Origin: Hyphomicrobium sp.
GTDB lineage: Bacteria; Pseudomonadota; Alphaproteobacteria; Rhizobiales; Hyphomicrobiaceae
Direction: 5' to 3'
NCBI GenBank assembly: GCA_002928955.1
Contig: PERT01000030.1
Span: forward strand, 1-41,548
Length of the DNA: 41,548 bases
Numbering within the stretch: the stretch's first letter is position 1; every line of letters begins with the position of its first letter. Under the pieces are notes generated by a model. The model was not told where the DNA came from and ran no database searches. It saw nothing but the letters and a program-made list of their open reading frames with translations. A program made the position numbers and the translations under genes. Shown piece by piece: positions 1 to 7,928 of this stretch.

Positions 1-353
1 GATGAACGCCCCACTAACCCAATGATATAGCTAGTGGCCTTCATGTCGGGCCTAAATCGTCGACGCGTGCGGCTGGCACAGCGATTTAGGCGAGACAGGC
101 CACTAGGCTGGTTCGACATGCGCCGCATCCACCGCATGGCGACGGCGAGGCAGAGAAAGCTGGCGCGACATTTGGGGCACGAGCAACATGATTGGCTTAG
201 TGTTTCGTTTGTCGCGCCAAAATTGACGTGAGCCGTGCCGCACCATAGGTCAACCTCGGCGCGGCGCGACACGAGCAACCCGAACTGGCCTCAAGTGGCG
301 CGGTACTGGCGCGATGCCGCCAACAGGAACCAAGACCAAGGATTGTTTGCGCC
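1..353. other. Intergenic region before speB
   Basis: No convincing gene is seen. Besides the CTAG-ended palindrome (31-106) there is a second inverted repeat, TGGCGCGACA (161-170) and TGTCGCGCCA (210-219). Part of the first arm with its flank (GGCGCGACA...CGAGCAAC) recurs loosely at 262-280. A 65-codon open frame at 34-231 has no recognisable family and runs through the palindrome, so it is not called as a gene. Confidence 0.5.
31..106. repeat. CTAG-ended palindromic element, copy 1
   Basis: The ends are a perfect 10-bp inverted repeat, CTAGTGGCCT (31-40) and AGGCCACTAG (97-106). Inside is a second inverted repeat, CCTAAATCG (51-59) and CGATTTAGG (82-90), so the whole can fold as one long interrupted hairpin. 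At 76 bp its size and architecture match the elements at 14182-14258, 14272-14350 and 41424-41501, although the inner sequence differs. No transposase is present, so it would be a non-autonomous (MITE- or REP-like) element; that reading is inference. Confidence 0.55.
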
Positions 354-1283
354 ATGGCCAGCAAAACCCAGCCTGCATTCGACTACCTGGTGGGCGACGA
401 CAGCTTCCTCGATCCCTTACGCACCGACGCCCATGAGCCCGATAAGGCCCGCTGCGTTGTTATCCCGTTCGGGCTTGAGCAGTCGGTCAGCTATGGCGGC
501 GGCACCGCGGCAGGTCCGCAGGCCATCATCGATGCCAGCCATCAGCTCGAGTTGTTCGACGAGGAATTCTGGGCCGAGCCCTACGGGCGTTACGGTATCG
601 CCGCCCTGCGTGCGCAACCGGTGGCACCCAAAGTGGCCGACGCGCTCGACCAGCTCGAAGGCACTGTGGAAAGCGTGCTGGCCGCCGGGCGCTTCCCGTT
701 CGTGCTGGGTGGTGAACATTCGCTGACCGCTGGCGCCATCAGGCCGTTCGCCAGGCGTTACAACGATCTGGTGGTGCTGCAGTTTGACGCCCATGCCGAT
801 TTGCGCGACGGCTACCTCGGCGAGCATTTCTCGCACGCCTCCGCCATGCGCCGTGTGCTCGACAACACCAATGTGTCGCTGGTGTCGGTGGGCATCCGTG
901 CGGTGTCATCGGAAGAGATTGCGTTTTACGAATCCAATCGCGACCGTATCGCCATTCACTGGAGCAAGGATCAGGCGCACTGGGATATCGAGGAGATCGT
1001 AGGGCCGCTCCGCGGTCGACCGGTTTATGTTACATTCGATATCGACGGCCTCGACAGCGCCATCATGCCCGCTACCGGCACGCCAACACCGGGCGGCATT
1101 CCCTATCTCACTGCACTTGCGATCCTGCGGCGGGCCTCGGAGGTTTCGACAATCGTCGGCGCCGACCTGGTCGAGTTCGCGCCCATCGCCGGGTTGCATG
1201 CCTTCGACTACACGGCCGCGCATCTCGCCTACAAAATGATGAACTATGCTCTGGCGGGTTCGATTTCACGAACTGATTCGTGA
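354..1283 (+). CDS. speB: Agmatinase (ureohydrolase family)
   Basis: A 309-residue ureohydrolase that would hydrolyse agmatine to putrescine and urea in the cytoplasm, using a binuclear Mn centre. The metal ligands are all visible: GGEH (H122), the DAHAD motif (D145, H147, D149) and FDIDGLD (D229, D231). Length matches bacterial agmatinases. The ATG start gives the full family N-terminus; AAGGA lies upstream but at long spacing. Related family members (guanidinobutyrase, arginase, formimidoglutamase) cannot be fully excluded from motifs alone, but the sequence around GGEHS and DAHADLRD looks most like SpeB. It stands alone, with a short hypothetical frame following. Confidence 0.88.
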   Translation: MASKTQPAFDYLVGDDSFLDPLRTDAHEPDKARCVVIPFGLEQSVSYGGGTAAGPQAIIDASHQLELFDEEFWAEPYGRYGIAALRAQPVAPKVADALDQLEGTVESVLAAGRFPFVLGGEHSLTAGAIRPFARRYNDLVVLQFDAHADLRDGYLGEHFSHASAMRRVLDNTNVSLVSVGIRAVSSEEIAFYESNRDRIAIHWSKDQAHWDIEEIVGPLRGRPVYVTFDIDGLDSAIMPATGTPTPGGIPYLTALAILRRASEVSTIVGADLVEFAPIAGLHAFDYTAAHLAYKMMNYALAGSISRTDS

Positions 1284-1380
1284 CTTTCGGTCACACGCCA
1301 CAGAGCCCGGCCGCGCTCACCATCTCACCACAATCGGGCGCGACATTCCCTCTCTCGTCGACGATTCGGTCGGCAGACAG

Positions 1381-1635
1381 ATGGGTGTCGAGATGGCTGC
1401 AAATGATGCAATCGAAGTCGTTGCCCGGGACACGGCGGATGGCGTGGCCGAACCCGATTTTTCCGCCTTCGATCGCGTGAAGGCGTTCATCGCAGGTCAT
1501 ATCGGTGCGGTGCGCAAGGTCCAAGTCGGCCAGCAGTCCGCCGAGACGCTGCTCGATCAGGCCGAGGATGAGCTTGGTGCCTTGAAGCGTGCGTTCGAAA
1601 GTGCGCGGCTCGGGACTCGGGCAAATGTCGATTGA
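1381..1635 (+). CDS. Hypothetical small protein
   Basis: An 84-residue frame starting at ATG 1381; the frame is open upstream to 1246, overlapping the end of speB, so the start is uncertain. Codons from about 1381 show the G/C-rich third positions of the neighbouring genes, which is the main reason for calling it. The product is acidic and predicted helical (…AETLLDQAEDELGALKRAF…) with no signal peptide, membrane segment or recognised domain. It ends just before tRNA-Val, which is on the other strand. It may be spurious. Confidence 0.4.
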   Translation: MGVEMAANDAIEVVARDTADGVAEPDFSAFDRVKAFIAGHIGAVRKVQVGQQSAETLLDQAEDELGALKRAFESARLGTRANVD

Positions 1636-1636
1636 A

Positions 1637-1711
1637 TGGTGGGCGGTGCAGGGATTGAACCTGCGACCCCACGCGTGTGAAGCGTGTGCTCTACCGCTGA
1701 GCTAACCGCCC
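1637..1711 (-). tRNA. tRNA-Val (anticodon CAC)
   Basis: On the minus strand the 75-nt sequence folds as a canonical cloverleaf: acceptor GGGCGGT paired with ACCGCCC, D stem GCTC/GAGC, anticodon stem CACGC/GCGTG around loop TTCACAC (anticodon CAC), and T arm GCAGG-TTCAATC-CCTGC. The discriminator is A and CCA is encoded. Confidence 0.95.
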
Positions 1712-1849
1712 GTGTCTCAACGGGTGCTCGTTATGCGAGGCTGGACTGGTCCATGTCAAGGTGGCCAAGTTTAATGTCTTGGCAGCGGACGCAGCCCGAC
1801 TGGACGCGGATGTCATAGCGAAGTTGCCTTTCTAGGCCGGCGTGTCGGA

Positions 1850-2077
1850 TCATGCGGTGTGCTTGATCAGAAAGCGATAGACGCCGCCGTTGTTCTCACT
1901 CTCAATGAGTGCGTTGCCGGTGGCCTTGCAAAAGGCGGCAAAGTCCGCGACCGAGCCAGGATCGGTTGCCAGCACCTCGAGCGTGCCGCCTTTTGGTACG
2001 TCCTTCATGGCCTTTTTGGCCATCAATATGGGCAGCGGGCAGGCCTGCCCTTTGGTGTCGAGTATTTTATCGGCCAT
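1850..2077 (-). CDS. tusA: TusA/SirA-family sulfur carrier protein
   Basis: A 75-residue TusA-fold protein. The family relays persulfide sulfur from cysteine desulfurase in the cytoplasm, for tRNA thiolation or other sulfur-transfer steps. The signature is the N-terminal DTKGQACPLPI, with the sulfur-carrying Cys at residue 13 in the CPxP motif. The frame is open further upstream, but ATG 2077 is preceded by GGAG at good spacing and gives the normal family length. It is divergent from the MMPL exporter. Which sulfur pathway it serves (2-thiouridine, Moco or other) cannot be read from the context. Confidence 0.85.
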   Translation of the reverse strand: MADKILDTKGQACPLPILMAKKAMKDVPKGGTLEVLATDPGSVADFAAFCKATGNALIESENNGGVYRFLIKHTA

Positions 2078-2445
2078 TTGCGACGGTCTCCATGGAGCGG
2101 GGTGTGCAACCGCCACGCGAAGCCATCGTTTATGCGATCTCGTGGCGCGGCTCAATGGTCAAACGGCATTGGATACCGTTCGGGGTCGCATGGCATTCAT
2201 AAGCCGCTCGCGGTCGGACGAAACTATAACCGTGGGCAAGACTGAACGGCAATCTCAGGCCTTGCACTTCCGCCGGAGCCGATGCAACCATTCGCCTCAC
2301 GTGTCTGATTCCGCAGTGTTTCGAGATTTGCCCGTGGCCACATCGTGAAAGTGTGTCCCTGCGGATTCCAAGTACGGCTGTGTGCGTGCCTTTGGCTGGA
2401 CATGCGGGGGTTGAGGGCGCGCTGCGGCGTCGGGGGAGGGATTGT
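2078..2445. other. Divergent intergenic region between tusA and the exporter
   Basis: About 370 bp separate the two divergent starts. It should hold both promoters, but I see no clear operator, repeat or small gene. The open frames here are extensions or shadows of the flanking genes. Confidence 0.4.
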
Positions 2446-4773
2446 ATGGACGTGAAGGAACCGCCAAGCCGATCGTTCCGATTTTCGTTCGGAATAGACA
2501 GGCTGGGGCTCGTCGCGCTTGCCGCTCCGTATTTGTCCGCGCTGCTGATCGCGCTGCTGACGGCGCTCGCCGTTGTGGGCGTGATGCGGCTCAAGGTCGA
2601 CGACAGCCTGTCTGAACTTTTCCGCACCAACACGCGCGAATTCCGCCAGTACGAGGAGATCGACCGGCGCTTCCCGTCGAGCGAGTACGACGTGCTGGTG
2701 GTCGTGGAAGGCAAAGACCTTCTGGAGCGGCAGCAGATCAACGCGTTCAGCCGGATGGCGGTGGAACTGCAATTGGCGGACGGCGTCAGTGGTCTCGTTT
2801 CAATGTTGTCGGCCCGCGACAAGCCCGACGCTTCGGGTTACGCGCCGCCCCTGGTTCCCGACGAATTGCCTGAAGGTACCGCCTACGATCAGATCATCAA
2901 ACGCGTGCGTGACAACGACGTCGTCAAGGGCAAGTTCCTGTCAGATGACGGGGAGTTGGCATTGGTCGTGCTCGCGCTCGACCGAAAAATGGTCGAGGAA
3001 CGGACGGCCGCGGTCGTGATCGGCGGCATCGATACCGCTGTAAAAGACGCGCTGCAAGGATCAGGGCTGACCTTCAAGCTGACCGGTGCGCCGGTCATGC
3101 AGCTCGAAATCCGCAATGCGGTCGAGCGTGACCGGCTAGTCTACAACGGACTTGGATTCGTCGTTGGCATGCTCGTCGCCTACCTGTTCTTCCGCCGCAT
3201 CTCGTTGACGCTGATCGTGGTGCTTGGTCCGGCCATCGCCATTCTTTGGACGTTGGGCGTCATCGGCGGGCTTGACTACCGGTTGAACCTGTTCATCAAC
3301 GTCATCACGCCCTTGATCCTGGTGTCAGGGTTCTCCGACTCGATGCATCTCGTATTTGCGATCAGGCGCGACATCCTGGCTGGCGTCGACCGCGTCCAGG
3401 CCGCCCGCAATGCCGTGCTCGACGTGGCGCCCGCTTGTTTGCTGACCGCGATGAACGCGGGGCTTGCGCTCGTCTCGTTCGCCTTCGCCGAGAGCGCGTT
3501 GATCCGGACATTCGGGCAGGCGGCGTTGTTGGCGGTCGCCATTTCCTATATTGCGGTCGCGGTTGTCGTGCCGACGCTGGCTGTGCTGTTGATCCGTCCG
3601 GAGACCGGTCCGGTACGCGCACCCGGCACCGATGAAACGGGCGGGGTGGGGTTCCTGCAGAAGCTGACCGACGGTATTATCGGGCGCGTCATCCAGCGGC
3701 CGGCCTTTTTCACCCTGCTTGGCGTTCTCGCCGTTGCGCTGACCGGGCTCGCCTATGGGCGCCTCGAACCGCACTACCGCCTTGCCGATCAAGTGCCCGA
3801 TAGAGAGCAGGCGCTGGCGGCGACGGGCCGGCTCGACCAGAAATTGACCGGTGCCAATCCGGTGCACGCCATGATCCAGTGGAAGGACGGTCAGTCGCTG
3901 TTCGATCCGGCTACGCTCGAGGTTATCGCCAGGACGCACAATGTTCTCGAGATCCAGGCTGGCCTTGGCAACGTGTGGTCGCTCGATAGTTTGCGCCGCT
4001 GGCTCGCCGCGGCGGGTGATACCAACATCGAGACCCTGAAGCGTTACCTCGGCGTGTTGCCAGAGCATCTGACACGGCGGTTCATTGCCAAGGAAGAGAC
4101 CGCGGTTCTCGTGACCGCGCGGCTGCCCGATATCGACTCGAGCGAAATCCTGCCGGTGGTCGAAACGCTCGACCGGGCTCTGGACCCGGTGCGGATGGCA
4201 CATCCGGGCTTCGAGATCGCGGTCACCGGACTGCCGGCGATCGCTGCGCGCAATTCCGCAAAACTGATCGGCGAGCTCAACTGGGGCCTCGTTGGCGACA
4301 TGTTCGTAATCTTCATCTTTCTCGGCCTGGCCCTGCGGTCGTTGCTCGCGGGCGTGACCAGCATTCTGCCATCCGTGTTTCCCATCTTCGCCACCGGCGC
4401 GCTGTTGTGGGCGACGGGGGAAGGGCTGCAGTTCGCATCGATCATCGCCATTACCGTCGCCTTTGCGTTGGCGATAGACTCGACCATCCACTTCCTCAAT
4501 CGCTTCCGGATCGAGGAGGATCGCATTGGCGGCGGTCCGGGCACTGCGCCTCTCGCCCTGATGGCGACGGCACACCACATCGGCCCAGCCGTCGTTCTGA
4601 CGACGATCGTGCTGGCGCTTGGGCTCGGGGTAACGATCCTCTCCCACCTCCCGTCGCTCAGGTTGTTCGGGCGACTGACGTCGGTCTGTCTGTTTGCGTC
4701 GCTGATCGGCCAGTTGGTCATTCTTCCGGCATCGATCGCGCTCTTCCGCCGCTACATTCCGCGAAAAGGTTGA
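2446..4773 (+). CDS. MMPL/RND-superfamily exporter
   Basis: A 775-residue inner-membrane transporter of the RND superfamily, MMPL branch. The fold repeats twice: a TM helix (around residues 25-45), a large periplasmic loop, then a five-helix block (around residues 240-410) containing FSDSMHLVFA; then a second lone TM, loop and helix block near the C-terminus containing AIDSTIHFLNRFR. Such proteins use the proton gradient to move lipids or other hydrophobic substrates; HpnN, the hopanoid transporter, is a relative, but the substrate cannot be told here. The frame is open upstream to 2353, but ATG 2446 has a strong purine-rich GGGGGAGGG site 7 bp ahead. RecJ follows in the same direction. Confidence 0.85.
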   Translation: MDVKEPPSRSFRFSFGIDRLGLVALAAPYLSALLIALLTALAVVGVMRLKVDDSLSELFRTNTREFRQYEEIDRRFPSSEYDVLVVVEGKDLLERQQINAFSRMAVELQLADGVSGLVSMLSARDKPDASGYAPPLVPDELPEGTAYDQIIKRVRDNDVVKGKFLSDDGELALVVLALDRKMVEERTAAVVIGGIDTAVKDALQGSGLTFKLTGAPVMQLEIRNAVERDRLVYNGLGFVVGMLVAYLFFRRISLTLIVVLGPAIAILWTLGVIGGLDYRLNLFINVITPLILVSGFSDSMHLVFAIRRDILAGVDRVQAARNAVLDVAPACLLTAMNAGLALVSFAFAESALIRTFGQAALLAVAISYIAVAVVVPTLAVLLIRPETGPVRAPGTDETGGVGFLQKLTDGIIGRVIQRPAFFTLLGVLAVALTGLAYGRLEPHYRLADQVPDREQALAATGRLDQKLTGANPVHAMIQWKDGQSLFDPATLEVIARTHNVLEIQAGLGNVWSLDSLRRWLAAAGDTNIETLKRYLGVLPEHLTRRFIAKEETAVLVTARLPDIDSSEILPVVETLDRALDPVRMAHPGFEIAVTGLPAIAARNSAKLIGELNWGLVGDMFVIFIFLGLALRSLLAGVTSILPSVFPIFATGALLWATGEGLQFASIIAITVAFALAIDSTIHFLNRFRIEEDRIGGGPGTAPLALMATAHHIGPAVVLTTIVLALGLGVTILSHLPSLRLFGRLTSVCLFASLIGQLVILPASIALFRRYIPRKG

Positions 4774-4906
4774 ACCCGGCCGTCGGTGCCTGCTGTGAAG
4801 GACAAGGAGTTGGGGATAAGACCCGGCTTCCGGTCGCCTGCCGCGTGCTGCTGTGCTCGACTTCGACGCGAGTACGAATCGGTTCAGAATCCGGCGGGGG
4901 GTACGC

Positions 4907-6745
4907 ATGGCCGCGCTCAAAAAGGGCAGGATCGAGTTTGCTCCCGATGAGCCGCGCGCTTTCCTCGGTGTCACCGTCTCGGCGCGTGGCTATGTCTGGC
5001 GTGAACGCCTGCCGTTTCAGTTGCACGCGCTCGCCACCGCCATCAGCCAGCGTTACGACTTGCCAGAGTTGCTGGGCCGGGTTTTGGCTGCCCGCGGCAT
5101 CGGCCTCGACGACGTCGCGGGCTTCCTCGACCCGACCATTAAGGGCATGATGCCGGATCCGGCCGTGTTGAAGGACATGGAGCCGGCCGCCGCTCGCCTG
5201 GCCGATGCGATCGAACGGCGCGAGCGGGTGGCGATCTTTGGCGACTATGATGTCGATGGCGCGACGTCTTCGGCCCTGATGGCGCGCTTTTTCGATCATC
5301 ACGAGACTCCGTCGCGGATCTACATTCCAGACCGCATCTTCGAGGGTTATGGCCCCAATGCCGATGCCATTGCCCTGCTTTCGAGGGAAGGTGCCAAGCT
5401 GATCGTCACCGTCGATTGCGGCACCACCAGCTTCGCGCCGCTGGCAATCGCACGCACCCTCGACACCGATGTGCTCGTCATCGACCACCATCAGGCCGAC
5501 GAGCGGCTGCCCGACGTGCACGCGGTCGTTAACCCCAACCGCCAGGACGATATCTCGGGCCTGGGGCACCTGTGTGCCGCGGGCGTCGTGTTCCTGACGC
5601 TGGTCGCAACCCAGCGAGAGTTGCGTCGGCGCGGGGCCTACAGGGGGGGCATGGCCGAGCCGAACCTGCTTGACTGCCTTGACCTCGTGGCATTGGCGAC
5701 TGTTGCCGACGTGGTGCCGCTCACCGGCCTCAATCGCGCCTACGTGACCAAGGGCCTCCAGGTGATGCACCAGCGCAAGAACACCGGTTTGCGCGCGCTG
5801 GGCGACGCCGCGGGTCTCAATCAGGCCCCCACGCCTTATCACCTCGGCTTCATCCTGGGCCCGCGCATCAATGCCGGTGGCCGCATCGGCGAGGCCGCGC
5901 TCGGCGCGCGGCTCTTGTCCACGTCCGACGAGACGGAGGCTCAGCGCATCGCCGTGCTGCTCGACAAGCTCAATAAGGAGCGCAAGATCATCGAGACCCA
6001 GATGCTCGAGGAGGCGATGGCCGAGGCCGACCGGCAGATTGATGCAAATCCCACGCTCCCGATCGTGATCGCGGGCTCGGAAGCCTGGCACAAGGGTGTC
6101 GTGGGGCTCGTGGCCAGCCGCTTGACCGAGCGGTTTCACCGGCCGAGCTGCGTGATCTCTTGGGAGGCCAAGAACGAAGGCACGGGGTCGCTGCGCTCGG
6201 TTGCCGGGGTCGACATCGGCGGTGCGGTGCGCAGAGCCGTTGCGGCTGGCCATTTGGTCAAGGGCGGCGGCCACGCCATGGCCGCGGGCTTGACGGTCAC
6301 GCGCGAGAAATTCCCGATCCTGCAGCAATACCTCATCGCCGCCCTCGCCTCGACGAGCACGGCCGCGCGGGATGCCGCAGCGCTTGAAATCGACGGCGCG
6401 CTCACACTCGCCGCCGTCAATGATACGCTCATGGCGTTGATCGAAAGGGCCGGTCCATACGGCCAGGGCAATCCGCTGCCGCGATTCGCATTTCCCGCCC
6501 ACCGCGTGAAGTTCGCCAAGATCGCAGGTGAGGCGCACGTGCGCTGCGTGCTTGAGGCTGGCGATGGTTCTCGTCTCGATGCGATCGCCTTTCGAGCCGC
6601 CGGCCAGCCGCTCGGCGACCTCATCATGAACTCAGGCGGCCTGCCGATCCACGTCGCGGGTCACGTGCGCCGCGACACCTGGGGCGGCCGTGACCGCATC
6701 GAACTGCAGATCGACGACGCCGCCGATCCCCGCCGTCAAGTGTGA
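4907..6745 (+). CDS. recJ: Single-stranded-DNA-specific exonuclease RecJ
   Basis: A 612-residue 5'-3' single-strand exonuclease of the DHH superfamily, acting in RecF-pathway recombination, mismatch repair and base-excision repair. The DHH core has FGDYDVDGATSS (D113, D115, D117), then VDCGTT and DHHQADE, which supply the metal ligands. The C-terminal DHHA1 domain has GGGHAMAAG, and an OB-like RecJ domain closes the protein. ATG 4907, just after a G-rich site, is preferred over the in-frame ATG at 4853. It lies about 130 bp after the exporter and may be read through from it. Confidence 0.93.
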   Translation: MAALKKGRIEFAPDEPRAFLGVTVSARGYVWRERLPFQLHALATAISQRYDLPELLGRVLAARGIGLDDVAGFLDPTIKGMMPDPAVLKDMEPAAARLADAIERRERVAIFGDYDVDGATSSALMARFFDHHETPSRIYIPDRIFEGYGPNADAIALLSREGAKLIVTVDCGTTSFAPLAIARTLDTDVLVIDHHQADERLPDVHAVVNPNRQDDISGLGHLCAAGVVFLTLVATQRELRRRGAYRGGMAEPNLLDCLDLVALATVADVVPLTGLNRAYVTKGLQVMHQRKNTGLRALGDAAGLNQAPTPYHLGFILGPRINAGGRIGEAALGARLLSTSDETEAQRIAVLLDKLNKERKIIETQMLEEAMAEADRQIDANPTLPIVIAGSEAWHKGVVGLVASRLTERFHRPSCVISWEAKNEGTGSLRSVAGVDIGGAVRRAVAAGHLVKGGGHAMAAGLTVTREKFPILQQYLIAALASTSTAARDAAALEIDGALTLAAVNDTLMALIERAGPYGQGNPLPRFAFPAHRVKFAKIAGEAHVRCVLEAGDGSRLDAIAFRAAGQPLGDLIMNSGGLPIHVAGHVRRDTWGGRDRIELQIDDAADPRRQV

Positions 6746-6880
6746 GTTGTGCCGGCGTGACGGTCATGGTTGACCGCCCACGCTAGAATTCCGGCTTGTG
6801 AAGGCGTCCTCCGCCATGCTACCTGAGCGGCGCTCATCGCTTGCCAGCGGGCCCCGAACCTCGCTATACGCTCTGGCGAC

Positions 6881-6955
6881 GCTCCCTTCGTCTATCGGTT
6901 AGGACGCGAGATTTTCAATCTTGAAAGACGGGTTCGACTCCCGTAGGGAGCGCCA
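6881..6955 (+). tRNA. tRNA-Glu (anticodon TTC)
   Basis: A 75-nt cloverleaf: acceptor GCTCCCT paired with AGGGAGC, anticodon stem CGAGA/TCTTG around loop TTTTCAA (anticodon TTC), T arm CGGG-TTCGACT-CCCG, discriminator G and encoded CCA. The HigBA-type operon begins about 125 bp downstream. Confidence 0.95.
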
Positions 6956-6957
6956 TT

Positions 6958-6971
6958 ACTTGATATCAAGT
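6958..6971. promoter_or_regulatory. Perfect 14-bp palindrome (candidate operator 1)
   Basis: ACTTGATATCAAGT directly follows tRNA-Glu. It contains TTGATA/TATCAA half-sites, the same half-sites as the palindrome at 7051-7066, and a further TTGATA follows at 6971-6976. Binding by the downstream antitoxin is inferred. Confidence 0.4.
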
Positions 6972-7050
6972 TGATAGCGTGCACTTTCAGCAGCGCCAAT
7001 GGGAATGTGCGGCGGTATTCGATGTAGTCGTAAGTGCGGCTTGCATGGCA

Positions 7051-7066
7051 GTATCAATTTTGATAC
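7051..7066. promoter_or_regulatory. Perfect 16-bp palindrome upstream of the toxin gene (candidate operator 2)
   Basis: GTATCAATTTTGATAC ends 13 bp before the toxin ATG. It is A+T-rich in G+C-rich DNA and shares half-sites with the palindrome at 6958. The position suits autoregulation by a HigA-type antitoxin, which binds palindromes in its own promoter. Confidence 0.55.
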
Positions 7067-7079
7067 ACTACGCCCGTGC

Positions 7080-7430
7080 ATGGCCCATCAAACCAAACCA
7101 CTGTCCGTCGTCTTCTTCGCGAGCAGTTCCGGTCGCGAGCCTGTGCGCGAGTGGCTGAGGGAACTCGAGAAAGACGACCGCCGCGAAATCGGCGCCGACA
7201 TCCTCGCCGTGCAACAGGGATGGCCTCTCGGGCTGCCTCTCTGCCGCTCGCTCGGCCATGGATTGTGGGAGGTGCGCTCTACTTTGCCGAGCCGTCGGAT
7301 CGCGCGCGTCATCTTCACCTTCGACGACGAAACGATTGTGCTGCTCAACGGCTTCATCAAGAAGACGCAGAAAACGCCTGCCGCCGAAATCGAAATAGCG
7401 CTGAAACGCTTGAAGGAGATGACGTCATGA
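7080..7430 (+). CDS. HigB/RelE-type toxin (phage Gp49-like family)
   Basis: A 116-residue protein of the Gp49-like (DUF891) branch of the RelE/HigB superfamily, whose members are usually ribosome-dependent mRNA nucleases. The diagnostic C-terminal half is present: LWEVRSTLPSRRIARVIFTF, then VLLNGFIKKTQKTP and a closing helix. The open frame reaches 6999, but ATG 7080 gives the normal family length and leaves the palindromic operator upstream. Its stop codon overlaps the antitoxin start as ATGA, so the pair is translationally coupled, toxin first, as in HigBA modules. Activity is inferred from the family only. Confidence 0.85.
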   Translation: MAHQTKPLSVVFFASSSGREPVREWLRELEKDDRREIGADILAVQQGWPLGLPLCRSLGHGLWEVRSTLPSRRIARVIFTFDDETIVLLNGFIKKTQKTPAAEIEIALKRLKEMTS

Positions 7431-7711
7431 CAAAGAAGAAGCACCACGGTTCCAGTTTCGAGGCATTCCTCTCCGATGACGGACTGCTCGAGGACGCAAC
7501 GCTCTCCGCGACCAAGAAGGTGATCGCAGCGCAGATCGCTGACGCCATGAAGCGCAAGGGGCTTACCAAGACAGCCATGGCGGCCGAGATGGAAACGACG
7601 CGCGCCCAGCTCGACCGTCTCTTGGATCCCAACAATGACAGCGTCACATTGGGCACCTTGAAGCGTGCGGCGAGGGCGCTCGGCAAGACCCTTCGGCTGG
7701 AGCTCGCTTGA
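7427..7711 (+). CDS. HigA-type antitoxin, XRE-family HTH
   Basis: A 94-residue partner of the upstream toxin. An N-terminal tail (1-38) is followed by an XRE-type helix-turn-helix (about 40-90): IADAMKRKGLTKTAMAAEMETTRAQLDRLL, then TLGTLKRAARALGKTLRLEL. AAGGAG sits 8 bp before ATG 7427, and the ATGA overlap with the toxin stop confirms the start. The family neutralises the toxin and represses its own promoter; the palindromes at 6958 and 7051 are likely sites. G+C-rich codons match the neighbours, so there is no strong sign of recent transfer. Confidence 0.85.
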   Translation: MTKKKHHGSSFEAFLSDDGLLEDATLSATKKVIAAQIADAMKRKGLTKTAMAAEMETTRAQLDRLLDPNNDSVTLGTLKRAARALGKTLRLELA

Positions 7712-7928
7712 GGGGAGGGGGCAAATTATCACACTGCAATTTCAATCACATAAGTGTTCGCACTTTTATCGTGTACGGCGCGCCAATGATTTCCGGCGCT
7801 TGTTGGCCATCCGCCGAAATTGGCCAGTGGCTGGCAACCGCACGGCAACCACCAGCCCTGATTTTGGCGTGCGCGATTGGCGTGATTGTCGCCAGCTGCG
7901 GTGGGCGGGCGTGATTGGGAAATGACGA

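Noticed and set aside
34-231. 65-codon frame at the left edge
   Set aside because: It runs through the CTAG-ended palindrome, has no family resemblance and no ribosome-binding site.
3325-4974. 549-codon open frame on the minus strand
   Set aside because: It is the shadow of the MMPL exporter, whose frame has family motifs and a good ribosome-binding site; the antisense translation is low-complexity and Arg/Gln-rich.
4718-6538. 606-codon open frame on the minus strand
   Set aside because: It lies antisense to recJ, which has intact DHH motifs; long antisense frames are expected in G+C-rich coding DNA.
7712-7928. Small open frames after the antitoxin gene
   Set aside because: No family, no ribosome-binding site and no codon bias; treated as the convergent intergenic region with lpdA.
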